NCBI GenBank assembly: GCA_033002965.1
Contig: JAURVB010006418.1
Location: 182,189-246,188, forward strand
Source: Piper betle
Taxonomy: Eukaryota > Streptophyta > Magnoliopsida > Piperales > Piperaceae
Reading direction: 5' to 3'
DNA length: 64,000 nt
Made by a program: the position numbers and the translations under genes. The first letter of the stretch is position 1. Each line of letters opens with the position of its first letter. Positions 11,900 through 24,516 of the stretch are shown piece after piece. The notes beneath the pieces were generated by a model that saw only the letters and a program-made list of their open reading frames with translations, had not been told where the DNA came from and did no database searches.

Positions 11900-12510
11900 T
11901 AAGGGTTTCCCTTCACAATGAATGAGTAAGTTTGGAGTTGATAAGCATACTCTTCACTATGTCCAACAAAGTCCTATTTCTTCATTATGCTACATCATTT
12001 TGCTTTGGTCAGCCAAATAGTATATTGTGCAATAATACCATGTTCCTGAAATTTTTTTTCAAAAGGACTAGGTGTTTGTCCAGCATCAATATACCAGCAT
12101 AAATTGGTCTACTTCAATTAGATCTCACGATTTTAATTTGTTACCACGTTATTTCTCTACTTTTTCTTTAAAAATTTTAAAAAAATTTAATGCTTCATGT
12201 TTATTATCAAGCATGTAAAGACATATCTATCGTGAATAGTATTCGATAAATGAGATGAAGTATTTCTGACCATATGAATCCATATCAGGATAATATTGTC
12301 TTATTTTTAATATCTTAGAACTGCTTCTTTCGGGCACTCTTCGTAGATATATTGGTAAAATTTCCTTTAATGCAGTCCACACAAGTATCAAAATTTGTAA
12401 AATCAAGAGTTTCAAGAACTCCATCATTCACAAGTCTTCTGATTCTTTCAATTGAGATATGTCTCCATCTTTGGTCAATATGGAGGATTTTTCATCCATT
12501 ACATAATGCT
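11900..12510 (-). pseudogene. Copia GAG-pre-integrase and integrase start
   Basis: Minus-strand pieces include RWRHISIERIRRLVN near 12,460, FTNFDTCVDCIKGNFT near 12,370 (Cys residues of the pre-integrase zinc region), and SYGQKYFISFIEYYSR at 12,227-12,280 at the start of the integrase core. Further down (about 11,900-12,060) the integrase core is fragmentary. The domain lies between gag and RT, as required for copia. Confidence 0.7.
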
Positions 12511-12974
12511 TTATACCAACAGTAGCATGCATAACGATTAGATTATAAGTAACATCATCTTGCAAGTCGATTTGAAATAAAACTTTGATTCATAGTCTGA
12601 TTTCCCACAACAACATAGTTATGCAGCATACTAAAAGTGTTTTGAAAAAAGGTAAATGAAAAAACCCAAAGGTACAAATCTTAAAATAGAAATTAAGTTT
12701 ATGGAAAAGCTAGAAATAATAAAGGTCTTTTCTAGATTAAGTACAAAGCCAAAACTCAAAACAAGTCTACATATCCAAATAGCTTCTACATGTGAACACA
12801 TCGGGTGCCAGAATATATGCCTTGTTCATTTCTTTCGGTCTCCTTTGATTTAAGAAATCTTGCATGGTATTTGAAGCATGGATTTTGGAATTATAATCAA
12901 TCCACCGTTATGACAAGCATCAACCATATTAGATTTATAATAGACAAATGAGATGAGATTACATTTCTTCTCAA

Positions 12975-13680
12975 GTTATCCCTTGCGTTTAGGATAATCC
13001 TTCCTTATATGTCCCTTCTTTTACAAAAGAAATATTTGGATTCCCTCTTTTCATCAAAATGGATAGGTCTTTTGTCCTTCCCTTTATATACCCTACTTTC
13101 TTTCTTGATTTTTCATGAGTCAATATGTATACGTTCATCCATATCATGAATCAATCTTCCTTCCTCTTGAACACACATGGTAAGAAGTTCATTTATTAAC
13201 TATTATTCCTTATGTTTGTTATAAGTTTTTTGAAAGTAACGTACTAATATGAGAGAGACATAAGGATAAAATGACTAGAAAGACTCAAAAATCCCAATCT
13301 CCATAGACTTAAACTGAGAACCAATGTCTCTTATTTCCATTATGTGTTTACGCACACCATGAATGCGCCAGTGAGCTACATTGATGACAATATTACCATC
13401 AAGGTACTAGCAATGATTTGTTTGAAGTTTCAAACTGTCAATAGCCTTCATATAATCCTTGAGAGGCCCACATTCAGGAATTAACCCACTAACAGTAGTT
13501 GTAATTTGAGACTTAATCAACATCAAGCTCAAACGATTAGATCGCCCCCAACGTTCATATTATAAATTATCGCTTTGAGTGCTGGATTAAGTGGGAAAAT
13601 GAGGTTCATCCTTACGAAGAGCATAGTCAAGGTCCATATACCTCAAATGAAAAAACTCTCCATTCATTCCTTATAATTAT
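12975..13680 (-). pseudogene. Copia gag with CCHC zinc knuckle
   Basis: Starting near 13,680, the minus strand reads through a UBN2-type gag: RYMDLDYALRKDEPHF, then SNRLSLMLIKSQITTTVSG, then CGPLKDYMKAIDSL. It ends at 12,980-13,035 in a zinc knuckle related to CxxCKKxGHIRKDCPKRK, seen here as FFCKRRDI.RKDYPKRKG with the first Cys, the His and the last Cys altered. Several stops interrupt the frame. In an intact element the protein would package genomic RNA in virus-like particles. Confidence 0.75.
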
Positions 13681-13749
13681 GATTACCACTTAAATAGGGA
13701 ACATCATATTTATCATCAGAAATAATCAAAGATGAAATAGCTGCAAGAA

Positions 13750-15160
13750 ACATATAACAATGCTTACTATCACAAATATTGAGGTACATTATATACCATC
13801 ACTATAGTTGTATGCTTACCAATGCAAACATACTAAAATGAATCATTATGTCATTAAAATCTATTCGTGGCCAAATACTTTAACACAAAATAAATTCGTT
13901 TACTACTTCAATGATGAAAATAGAAAAATATTAAATATCTCTCAATGCTTGTGTGCTAATTAAGAAATATAAATATTTTATATTTCACCTTAATTAAACA
14001 AAATAAATATAATAGCCTCCCTGTGGGGTAAAGCTATCATAATAAATAATCACAATGTTCAATTAAAATTTGATGTATTAAAATCCATATGTGATCTATA
14101 TATACACTTTATGTATATTTTATCTTAATTAAAAATGATGTGTCTACTATTTAATTAATTTAAAATACATTGATCATTTAATATCAACACAAATATATTT
14201 AAACTATCACATCATGTTCATATGCATGACGTAAATAAAGAAAACAAAATAACTCAAAATTTGTATATGAGCACTTAATCACATACACAACAATAAATGG
14301 CATCTCATAATTAAGTTCGGATAGTCCTTGAACATCATATGAACAACTTGGAAATCACTTCAACACCCTAAACAATTCGTGCACATGCTAACTTTATTGT
14401 CTAAAAATAATTAAGTGGGTGTATGGACAGGTATACGAACCAAAATAATTCGATCAATATTCATGTCCACGACCAAACTATATATTGTCCATAAAAATTG
14501 ATCAGACAATTCATGGCCAAAAAACAAAGTGTATATAGACAACTTATTGATCTTATGTATAAACCATTTAACCAATGCAATGAATGAGTCTAAGAACTTA
14601 AAATAAACTGCTCATGATTAAAATGAGCTTTATAATTGCTTGCAGAACAACACAAAGTCTAGCAGTTTGAAAACAGGTAATGAACCCTTAATAGATATAA
14701 GCAAATTCCGCACATGGGCCATAATAATGGGCCAACATAGTAACAAAAAATAATAAAACTACAAGCTCATCTGCTATAACAACTAAAAATTAGTAAGCCT
14801 TTGGAAATGCATAACAATCTTTTTCCTTAATGGGAAATTCCAGAAATTTGAGAAGACATTAACGGAAATATCATGGGAATAAATTGATCATAGAAACGTG
14901 TAATAAACTTGTAAGGTTTCTACCCATTAAGCCATTATTCATTCATAATCTCTATAATATGATATAAATGACAAGATCAGAACGGATATGAGTCTAGCAG
15001 TAACACAACTTAAGCCAATCATGCAAGCCGCACACATTGAAATAAAGTAAAAGAAATAATCTTTTAACAACGATTGTGAATGACCAATGGATTGATAAAA
15101 TTGAGAAGATTTCACCGGTAATAGAAAATTTTTATGAGAGAAAAATTTCATCGATGATGG
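13750..15160 (-). other. Copia untranslated leader, AT-rich
   Basis: About 1.4 kb lies between the gag start and the primer-binding site. It is very AT-rich and without coding potential. That is long for a copia leader, so an older insertion inside it is possible, but I could not delimit one. Confidence 0.4.
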
Positions 15161-15174
15161 CGCTGATATCAAAT
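15160..15174 (-). other. Copia primer-binding site
   Basis: The plus strand reads gcgctgatatcaaa. Its complement TTTGATATCAGCGC is a lightly mutated copy of the initiator-tRNA-Met site TGGTATCAGAGC. It abuts the inner edge of the 5' LTR (tgtaaacag, 15,175), which fixes the element boundary. Confidence 0.75.
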
Positions 15175-15392
15175 GTAAACAGTCTTTATAACCTCTGCCA
15201 TCAATAAGTCACAACAATAACTCGTCTGGCAAATAACCATTAATTAGTTTAAAATGCCAAAGGAAGTCTTGGGAATACAAAAATGAGTCTCCAAATTCGA
15301 AACTTAATAATACTACTAATTAGTATATTTAGATAATTATAGATAAACTATAAATGATAAGAACCACATAAAATTAGAAAAAAATTCTAAAA
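15175..15392 (-). repeat. Copia 5' LTR
   Basis: This is the partner of 9,102-9,323, of about the same length and collinear throughout, with scattered substitutions. The outer end reads attctaaaa where the other LTR has attccaaca, so the terminal CA has decayed. Confidence 0.78.
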
Positions 15393-15905
15393 GTGTGAAG
15401 GCTTCATTGAGTGAAACTTACGAGTGTAAGTGGAATCCCTCTCCAATATCAAAATGAAGAAGTGTACATTTGTGAATTGCTTCCGCCTTTTTATACAAAG
15501 TTCTTTATCCATACTTATTTGATCCTATGAAGTTTGTATTAAGTACTTGTTCTAATAAGTTCTTTATTCTGAAAGAGTGCCCAGATTTTTACACCTATCT
15601 CCATAGTGTTCAAACTAAGCTCCCCTCACAATACTCAAACCAAGAAGTCAATCTCCTCCAACACATTAGAGGCTCACAAAGCAAGTATCTTTTCTCTTTC
15701 CCAAGGCCTATGTGCTCTCACTTACTCCTAATACCCTAAGAGTTTACAGCAATATCTCAACACGTAAGCATTTTTCTCATAAAGCCTTTAACACACTTGG
15801 ATTATTCTAATAATACACTCATAGATGTGAAAGGAAAAGTACCAAGTGGTTTACAAGTAATATGATATGTCAATCCAATGCTCCAAACTTGTAATATGAT
15901 ATGTC
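15393..15905. other. Non-coding flank between two retroelements
   Basis: AT-rich and pyrimidine-rich sequence with no recognised domain. The phrase 'cttgtaatatgatatgtc' occurs twice (about 15,856-15,875 and 15,889-15,907). It may be the continuation of the SIRE-like LTR interrupted at 9,101, but I could not show this. Confidence 0.3.
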
Positions 15906-16840
15906 TTACCGAACAGTGGTGTGACTGGGTGATTAGATTAGAGTAGGGAGTACTAGAGGAAGTCGAATCAGACTCGTAGGATGCAAATCAGGCCCCATCC
16001 ACTCCATTGCCCAAACAGGAGAGTCCCCACCATGGTCATAGTGGCACAGCCTCTAGTCGACCAAGGACCACCGTGCCACCAGAAGAGGCCAGTGTGCCAA
16101 TTTCAGTTAATCGTTGCAATAAGGGCCGACACCAAGATAGACATTGTGACAGTCACCGTAGTAGAAGTAGACGACAAGAGAGGGATGCAACGATTGCTAG
16201 ATTAGCTGAGGTTCAAATACAGATGCAGCAAAACAAAGACGAATTCAGGAGGGAGCTCCAACAAATAGCCATTTCGGTGGCCAGAGTTGAGAAAAGACTA
16301 GCATTGGATGAAGAGGCAGGAGGAGAGAGAGTAGTTACCATGGGCCCTCCACCGCCCCTCCTCCTCCACCGTTGTAACAGAGGACTACTTCAACAACGAC
16401 TCCTCTATTTGCCCCATTTCAGGTGAGAATGAGATCAGATGTTAGTGGACCCACTGTAGTAGGTAGCAGGTGAATTTTAGGTGGAAGTGGAGCTGCAGGA
16501 TATGACAGTGTCCCAACAAGTACAGAACCACAGTTTACGTAGTATGGGCTACAGAAGGATTGAACAAATCAGTGGATGCAAGGAATCTAGAGTCGTGAAA
16601 GTATGAAAAGTTTATGAGGAATGGAGGATGACCTTTCTTTGGGAAGTTGGATGTGGAAGAGGCATTTCTATGGATATCATCGGCCATAAGAGTGTTTGGT
16701 AATGTGGAGATGAGGTGAGGCAGTGATACAAGGAGATATGCGAAAAACTAACTTGACAACCAGGTACCTTACCAAAGATTACTTTTTTAGATTATGGATG
16801 AGTTGAAACTTCCTTGGTTAAAATTTCGAGGATGAAATTT
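15906..16840 (+). pseudogene. Gypsy family A gag fragment, pol deleted
   Basis: An open stretch at 16,007-16,426 (from a TTG; the original ATG may be lost) encodes the N-terminal part of gag. It reads SPHHGHSGTASSRPRTTVPP, then a basic Arg-rich stretch, then the helical segment EVQIQMQQNKDEFRRELQQ. The sequence from 16,350 to 16,700 matches 56,960-57,300 of the plus-strand family A element in the same orientation. It then jumps to the 3' end sequence 'aaatttcgaggatgaaattt' before the LTR. All of pol is absent, so this is a deletion derivative. The overlapping open frame at 15,981-16,205 is a shadow. Confidence 0.7.
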
Positions 16841-16854
16841 TTCTAAGGGAAGGT

Positions 16855-19583
16855 TGTAAACCCCATGACTCAAGCCAGAGTTTTACATTAACAAACTAAT
16901 CGGTTTAACTGTTTGTTAGAGTCGAGTCAATTTCATGAATCTCATGCTGAGTCGAGTCCAGCCATGAATTATGAGTAATGAGGGTCAAGTGCACCTAAGT
17001 ATATAATGATAACATCGGAAAGATGATGAGAAATGAGTTATCAAAATATATGAAAGTATGTAGTAGAACTTTTTTATGTATTAGATCGTACATTTATTTT
17101 TATGTCATATAATATATTAGGATGTGTTATAGGGAAGTTTGGGTGGGTTACTAGTTATAGGACACCTCATTGTGGTGATATAGTGTGATTATGTTTTATG
17201 GAAATTTCCCCTATTTTATGGATTTTTTAAGGATTTATTATGAGTTAGTTATTATTTTTGACTCGAGTCAGAGTCGAGTCAAGTTTTATTCACGGAATTG
17301 CCACCAAACATTACCTCGACATCCTCCCTGAAACCCTCGACTCCACACACATACTAGCAGCCAATGCCACCTCTGGCTGCCTCATAGCCGCCGATCAACA
17401 CCGCCGAGCCCACTGTGCCATCGTTGTGGCACCTCGAGCACCTCAGGCCACCACCTTGCCTCCACAAGGCCGACTCGCCATGGGACCACACCACACTCCA
17501 TGACGCAATTCCTCAGCTGTCCATGCCCCTCCACCACCGCCGTGCCACTGACACCTCCCCTCCAACCCTAAGCATTTCCCCCATACCCAGAGTGCCATGG
17601 GCCAGCGAACGACCGATCAACCCCGGCTGACTCGTTGCCACAACAAGCGGTCATCACCACTATTGTTGTCCCTACCGCAACCACCATTGGGTCGAGCTTG
17701 CCAAGCTGGTGCCAACCCATAGCCCCAATTGCCTCACTGGAAAAGTCACTGGAAAACCGCCAAAAAACCAGATTTGCTGAAATTTGCTAGAGCTTCCGCC
17801 GAATTCATCCAATCGAACCCGATTGAACTTCGAACACCGCTGGGTGCTAAATTTGAGTCTCAAGCTGTGCGACAAAACGCTAAGCATCACCGATTGCCAA
17901 CGACGCGATGTATAATTAACCTCGATGTAATTATTTAAAATTGATGATTGTTAGCATGGCATGTTAGGATTGATTATTTGTCGTGATGAATGTCTGATTG
18001 TGAATGAAGTGATGATTTGCATGATTTGATTGCCATTGAATGAATGCTAATGATCTAATTAAGTAAATCAAATCTGAGCATGCTAATTGACTGCACCGTA
18101 ACTTAGAAAAACATAATAAAATCGATGTGAATGGGATGAGCTAGAGATATTTCTATTGTGATGAGGATTGTTGATTGCTTGATGGATGATGATTGTATTG
18201 TGAGTGTGATGTTCATGATGAGTTTGATGCATCATTCAGTTAGTTGGTATTAGTTTCTAGATTTGATGTGTAGGTATAGAGTAGGAGTTTGCCGCATAGG
18301 CACGCAACCATGATTGGAGCTTCTACCAGGTCCGTTTAGGACTCACTTTCGATTTGACTTCTCTACTCAGTCATGTTTTATTTTGACAAGTAAGCGGAAG
18401 CGTCGAGTGGTAGATTTATAGTATCCCACTCCACACGGGTCATTTAGCTAATTGTATATCCGGATTAATAACCCTCGATGATGAGATCCCTCGAGTTTGC
18501 TTTCGAAACTCAGATCCAGCTCCTAATTCCTTTGGGTCTATTATATTAAAATCCCTACCCATGCCTATGTACAAGTAGTTTTCGTGTTTTCAATAAGATA
18601 CAAGACGAGGGAAAACCAACAGCCACGTTTTGATATAGGGTGTACATTCGCTAGACTTATGGTTTCAAAGGGTATTAAAGGTGCATACTTAAGAGTACTT
18701 GGCCTCTGTACTCAGGCTCAGGAGTAACACAAAGGATGTAGAGGGCTAAGAGGAAAGATAATGATTTTTCCACTCAAGGGATAGTTTAAAGTGACCAATG
18801 AATGAGAATGAGATAGAGAGGGGTCGCTGTCTTGTGAGATCAACGGCTCCCAGCTATTGCCCTTATGAGAGTTCTTAAGGAAGAGTAATGAGCTTTTATT
18901 CAATAGGAGGGTTAGCTCTCCTGTGTCACTTTGTTAGTAGTTATTTCTAGACTAGTAACACTCATTACTTATGTCTTTTTATTATATATGTAGGTGAGAA
19001 CCACAAGGAATGAACATTATCAGGACTACGAAGGAGTAACACTAAAATCGCACAGACATATTCCTGCCGACTAAATGGTGATGCGTCAAACTATGTAAAT
19101 AATGAATTTTGAATGCTATTCTGAAAACTACTATAGCTATTTTGTATGTGAATGAAAATAGAAAAATGAAATGAAAAAGGTGAGCTACAGAGTAAGGATA
19201 ACTAGAATGTGAAGAACATTCTGTGTTTGAACTGTATTTTGATGTTTATTGTGATATATATATATATATCATTTGTTTTGATAGGGTGGCCTCTATGGCA
19301 CTTTTAGGGAAGACTCTATTCGTTTTATTTTTAAAAATAGATATTTCTTTTGAACTTTTTGTTTGTTTGGTTTGTTTGTTTACTTGTTTGCACATCATGA
19401 CATGCATTTAGTACAACGTTAGAACCCAAGCAACCCATCCATGCTTTGCATGTTGCATCATAATCTTAAGACGTCGAGGGTAGATCCGGGCCAGTTTAAC
19501 TGAATCAAGTAGATTAGCGAACGGTTTAATCGCCTGTAACATTTCTGGGTTGGTTCACGGGTGAACCGAAACGGGGTGTTACA
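16855..19583 (+). mobile_element. Gypsy family A 3' LTR (2.73 kb)
   Basis: It begins TGTAAACCCCATGACTC after the tract 'ctaagggaagg' and ends GGGGTGTTACA. The matching LTR at 61,494-62,753 has the same ends but is only 1.26 kb. Shared landmarks are the 'ggatttattatgagttagtt' block, a GC-rich CCACC-type stretch (17,300-17,700), and a block encoding no credible protein around 17,740-17,900 that recurs in three other copies. The open frames inside this LTR have no recognisable domain. Confidence 0.75.
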
Positions 19584-21095
19584 GGACCTCTTATGAATGA
19601 AAACTAATTATGCCTTTGAAACTGCTCTATCAACACTCTCTAATGGTAGTTTTACCAATTCTACTGCCTTTGGTTGGCATTTTAATGATCTACTAGTCAT
19701 CTATTGAACATTAGCAAAACTAATTTTTTGTTTTACTTTGGAAGCTTATATCTCGGCCCGTAAAAATCCAAATTGTGTGCTTCATTTTTTTAAAATAAAG
19801 TTTAGAATGTTCTCTATCATCTCCCAAGTAACTTGAGAGAGATGTTTTTTTGCGAATTTAGATGTTGCTATAATTTTATTTGAAAATTAATAGGCAAGCA
19901 ATCGATTTGTTGGTCAATGATAGTTTATCGATTGATCCACCAATCTATTTTTCGATCAATTTTTTGAAATTGTGGTAAGTTTTAAAATGCTCAATGATAG
20001 GTGGCAAATCGGTTCACCAATTAATTTGTCAATCAACTTGGTGAAGTTGCTTCAATTTTAAAATACCATAACTCTTTATATAGAACTCTAATTTGACTGA
20101 TTCTTCAAGTGTTAGAAAGCTCTTGATGTTCTCTACCTTTTGCAAAAGTTTCATAACCAAACTTAGTTTAAGTTGAGAGTAATATCCTTTGAAAATGATG
20201 AGTTTTTATAACTTCCAACTTTAACTGAGGCATGGTTTAAACACATTTCAATGTTCTAACCTAATATCTTAGAGGGTTCTTGGGGAATAATCATCAGAAT
20301 TTTGACTCAATAATCTTTCCCCTTTTATGATTGTTATCTCACAACTTAAGCTTCAATAGCCTCCATGCACAAATCTGCAAGAAAGTAAAATGTAGGGATT
20401 TTGTATATAGGCTATGTAATTTTAATTCTGCCACATAAGAGCATTAAAAAATTGTTTGCTACATCATAGCTCCATGAACAGTCATGACCTTTAGCCCAAG
20501 TTTTTATTTTTTTCAAAAACTACAACCACCAAACTCGATTAGATAGTCAACTATATTTACTTACTATTAGTTAGGAAGGGAGGATCTCGCTGTCCGTAGT
20601 GGATGGCACAAAATTTGGTTGAGGGAAGATGACAGTGCCCCATTTAAATAATATTATATATATTTCGTAAAATTTGCATAATATTATGTGTTTTGTTACA
20701 TAATATATACATATTTTATAAATTGTGCATGATAATATATTATATCCTTTTTGTAATAAATTATATTTTAATAATAAAAATAATGCATATATGATTATGT
20801 TATATATCAAATGTAAAAGAAAAGATTTTATTTATCACTGAATTAGTTTGTTTTAAGTTGAGATTAAGTGAACTTAAATAACAATTTACTATTACTTTTA
20901 TTTTTTATAATTTAGAATAAGCTTTTATTTTAAAACTAAAATATCTCAATTTTGACGTAATTTACATATAAAACAATATTACCATGTTTTTAAATTGTAT
21001 TGTATTATTTAATAATTATTAATATACTTATTTATTTACCTTCCCACAAGGAGAAAGAGCTCACTCGACGCCGGGGCTCCTTGCCAGAATCGGGG
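19584..21095. other. Intergenic AT-rich DNA upstream of the WHIRLY gene
   Basis: 19,584-20,560 looks like old retroelement spacer, with several 'gatcaattgat'-like inverted motifs at 19,900-20,050 and no coding sequence. 20,560-21,050 is extremely AT-rich. The last 50 bp, beginning 'ccttcccacaaggagaaagagctcactcg', is probably the promoter-proximal and 5' untranslated part of the gene that starts at 21,096. No single TATA box stands out in this background. Confidence 0.35.
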
Positions 21096-24000
21096 ATGGC
21101 GAAGAGATCCGCTCAACTCCGCCTCCACCAATCCAGGTTCTTCTTCTCCCTCTCTTCCTTTGTTGCTGGGTTTTGATGCTCTGATCCGGTGGTGGTCTGA
21201 ATCTGTAAGCTACGTATTTTTATTGTCGTCTCCGGCTCGCCCATGTCGCCGTCTTCTGGTTTATTGGGTGTTGAATGTTTTATCATTTTCATGTGTTAGG
21301 TCGTAAAATGCTATCCTTTTTATGTATCTTTTGTATCTGTATATGAGTCTGTGACTATGCTTGCTTGTTTTTTAGAGATACTTTTGTATGGATGTGGGAA
21401 AAGTTATGCTTCCTTCTGTAATAATGTTTATATGCTCGTTTCTGGGGGTTGTATGCAATTTGTCAGTGTAGTGTGTTTGCATGGTCGAATGAGAAAAAAT
21501 GGATTGGAGACCATTCCTAACGATATGAAATTTAAAAAATTGAGCTTTGATATGGATTATGAATTATGATTGTGTGCAATTTGTCAATGTAGTATGTTTC
21601 TGGGGTTGTGTGCATTTTGTGAATATAGTATACATTTGCATACTATACTGAGAATAGTAAGTTGCAAAATGTACAGAATCAAATAGTTAAAGCAGCTTTT
21701 AGCCATACAATCAGGTTTAGCTAATTTAAATAAGTTGCAAAATATGTACAGTATTGCATAGTGAAAGCTGGTTTTAGGAAGAACAGAATCAAATAGTTAG
21801 AGCTGGTTTTAGCCATGCGATCAGGTTTTCTTAGTAGCAGCTAAACCAAGCTGCCTAGTTAAGCTCTTTAGTTACTCATGTATCTGTAAAAAAGTAAAGT
21901 CAGAATATCTTGTTTTTACTGATTGACCAAACGATGTAAGATATGCTATTGTGCTTGCAAAATCTAGAACGGTTTTCGTTGTGCTTCTTAATCCCAGATG
22001 GACTTTTCCTTTTCATTATTTTACCTTGAACACACTGTGTTTGTAGTCTAACATCATTGACCATTTGGAAACATTGTCTCCATTGTTGATAAGCTATTTA
22101 CCTTGAGTGCTAATCAATTTAGATATCAAGAACTGTTACATAACTTGAAATCCAATGTTGGATTTGTGACCGTTAGCCATAATGTATCAGAAAATGGTAA
22201 TGCTCTACTTTTTATTGTATTTATTTTTCATGTAAACATTGATTTCATGATGGTGGGTGAATTACCATCTGACTGCCAGCTACCAAAATGAGCACGTTGT
22301 GGGATGATTTTACAATTTATAAAGGAAAAGCAGCACTTTCTTTCTCTCCCGTTCTGCCAAAATTTAAAAAAACTGAGGTTTGTTGTTTTTTCTTATTTTG
22401 CAAGCTTTGAAAAGCAGACATCATCTTGCATATTTGGAGGCTATATAGTGATAAAATCATACAAGTTTGAATATCTTCTGGAACAGTTTGGTGGAGCTTA
22501 TGTGGGCAAAAGGGGTGTAATTTTACTGAAATTTAGTCCAGCAATTCCAGGTCAACAACATAAGTACGATTGGGGAAAGCAGCAGGTGCGTGCTCCATTG
22601 GTTTCTATTTATGACCGATGAATCCATCTTTGACTGAACAGATGCTAGTTCATCATCATTATGATCGATAATTTTGATGAAAGCTTTTAATTTTCCTGAA
22701 CATGGCATTTTGGCTACGTGACATTTCTGTTGCACCAAAGTTTCTTTGAAGTCTGTTCTCACTTTTCCCTGTTTCTTTAATCACAGTTTCTAATCTACTG
22801 ATATCCTTTTAACATTGCAGTTGTTTGCTTTATCAGCTATTGAAGTAGGAAGTTTAATAAGCCTTGCTCCCAATGAGCCTGTGAATTTGTCCATGACCCT
22901 TCTATGAAAACAAGGTTGTTTGGTTCCTGATCTATGCTATTAAACAATCAAGAAGTGTTTACATCATGACTTACAGTGGTCATGGATCATGATTGTCATT
23001 TGCACTTCATGTCATTCCTGTTCTTGCTAATGTTTTCTGCGCAGCACACCATCTGCAGTCTTGCTAGGCAAGTGGAAGAGTTTCACTGTTTCACCAAATG
23101 CTGATAATTCTGCTTACTTCTTTAGTCTCAGTGAGAAAAATCATTCATTACCAATATAAGACAGCACTTATAGATGGTGATAATTTTTTAGACAATATCT
23201 TGAATGTTCTAGCTTCCATATTATTTTTGTTGGTTCCTAAACAACTTCATTCCTGATACTTTTGTTTTCTTTTTTACATGATAAATATAGTGTGGTGATT
23301 CTGCCTCTCTAGATGTTGTGGACCAAAGTCAGAAATCAAATGAGTGCCCTAATTTGCCGGTATCAAAGGCTGAGTTTTCAGTGATGCGGACAGCTTTTAG
23401 AGTAAGACTGGTGGTACGACTTTCTTTTATTAAGCTTCACATGCGGAAAACTAAGTGAATGCCTTGTAGGTTTTTAGGTTATCTAATTCTACCAATCAGA
23501 AGCTATGTTTGCCAATTTCCTTAGGAAATAGCATGAAGTGCTGTGGGTTGGACAATTGGCGCAGCATTAGCTTCCTGGTTGAAAACCCTCTTCACGTAGT
23601 TTTAGATTATTGGCATTGTACTAAAATGTTAACCTATTGATTAGAAAACTAAAGAAGGAAAATTATATGGGAATATTATGTCACAAAGTTGGAGAACTTA
23701 CTAACAACTCAATGATTAGTAAAGGTTCTGTAATTCTATTACTATGTATGGGCGATAGCTCCTATTCCAGAAAAAGTTTAAGGTATCATGAACTCATAAA
23801 ATTTCTTAATTACTCTGAAATTAGCATATCAAAAGCAGGGAATAATCTTATCAAACTAGAACTCACACTTAAGGGTCATACTGTGCCTTGCTCCTGCAAC
23901 AAATGCTCGTGGTGACTTAATGCCAAGACACAGGTTTTGAAATACAACTGTGATAAACAGACAAATATTTGACTTTGCAGAGCTTAAACTGCTCATGTTT

Positions 24001-24516
24001 ATTATGCAATATTATCATGTTCATATGTTATGGATAGACAACACTAACAGTATTTGTGTTTGCTGTAATTATAATTGTGGACTTCAATTTTTATTTTGTG
24101 TAAGAGGATATAGTGTACTCGATTAAAATGGATAAAATGGTAGAGGGTGATGCCAAAATTTTAATCACAGCTAGATTCCAAACGTATGGGGCTAAAATAT
24201 CATGCTAGTTAATGATTACCTGAAAGTTCGAAGGTGCTTTCTTTATTCTCGTCTCTATGACGAGTAAGTCCTCTCGGCATAAACTTTTTTACTGTCTAGT
24301 AGGAGTTTTTAAGTGCGACTATGGTAATATGGTCTTCATGATTACAGTCTCGCTGATTAACAGCTTAATGTTTGATATTTTTTCCTGAATTTTATGCTTT
24401 AGTATGTTCTGCCACACATCATGGGATGGGACCGACTTACCTATTCATACCCCCCTGATCATGGTATGCAGAGGCTGGAAGTGCCTGCAAGCCCAGATAT
24501 GCAATGGCGAAGATAG
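21096..24516 (+). CDS. WHY2: WHIRLY2-type single-stranded DNA-binding protein gene, with one-base lesion
   Basis: Eight exons with GT-AG borders fit one frame: 21096-21136, 22123-22196, 22280-22377, 22487-22585, 22821-22914, 23045-23130, 23313-23401, 24403-24516. Diagnostic features are YKGKAALSFSPVLP (conserved KGKAA motif) in exon 3, KYDWGK in exon 4, LFALSAIEVGSLISLAPNE in exon 5, VSPNADNSAYFFSLS in exon 6, VSKAEFSVMRTAF in exon 7, and LPHIMGWDRLT and a Trp near the C-terminus in exon 8. WHIRLY proteins are tetrameric ssDNA binders that protect organelle genomes. The last exons resemble the mitochondrial WHY2 type more than the plastid WHY1/3 type. The basic N-terminus (MAKRSAQLRLHQS) fits an organelle presequence. 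About 231 codons would be usual length, but one base is missing between 22,875 and 22,882. The frame as written ends at the TGA at 22,905 after 132 codons. Recent pseudogene or sequence error cannot be told apart here. Confidence 0.82.

Larger units (their letters stand above)
9102..15392 (-). mobile_element. Decayed Ty1/copia retrotransposon (whole element)
   Basis: Direct repeats of about 220 bp (9,102-9,323 and 15,175-15,392) flank, in minus-strand order, a primer-binding site, gag, GAG-pre-integrase/integrase, reverse transcriptase, RNase H and a polypurine tract. The order integrase before RT is diagnostic of Ty1/copia. Every domain carries stops or frameshifts, so the copy is inactive. 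The two LTRs differ at many positions by eye, so the insertion is old. No clear 5-bp target duplication was found. A long leader (13,750-15,160) makes it longer than a typical 5-kb copia. Confidence 0.85.

Noticed and set aside
17258..17938. Several overlapping open frames in the LTR at 16.9-19.6 kb
   Set aside because: They come from the GC-rich LTR island and are not conserved as protein among copies; no domain.
22304..22621. Open frame of 105 codons across WHIRLY exons 3-4
   Set aside because: It reads through intron 3 and is out of frame with exon 3; only its exon 4 part is real coding sequence and it is included in the gene model.
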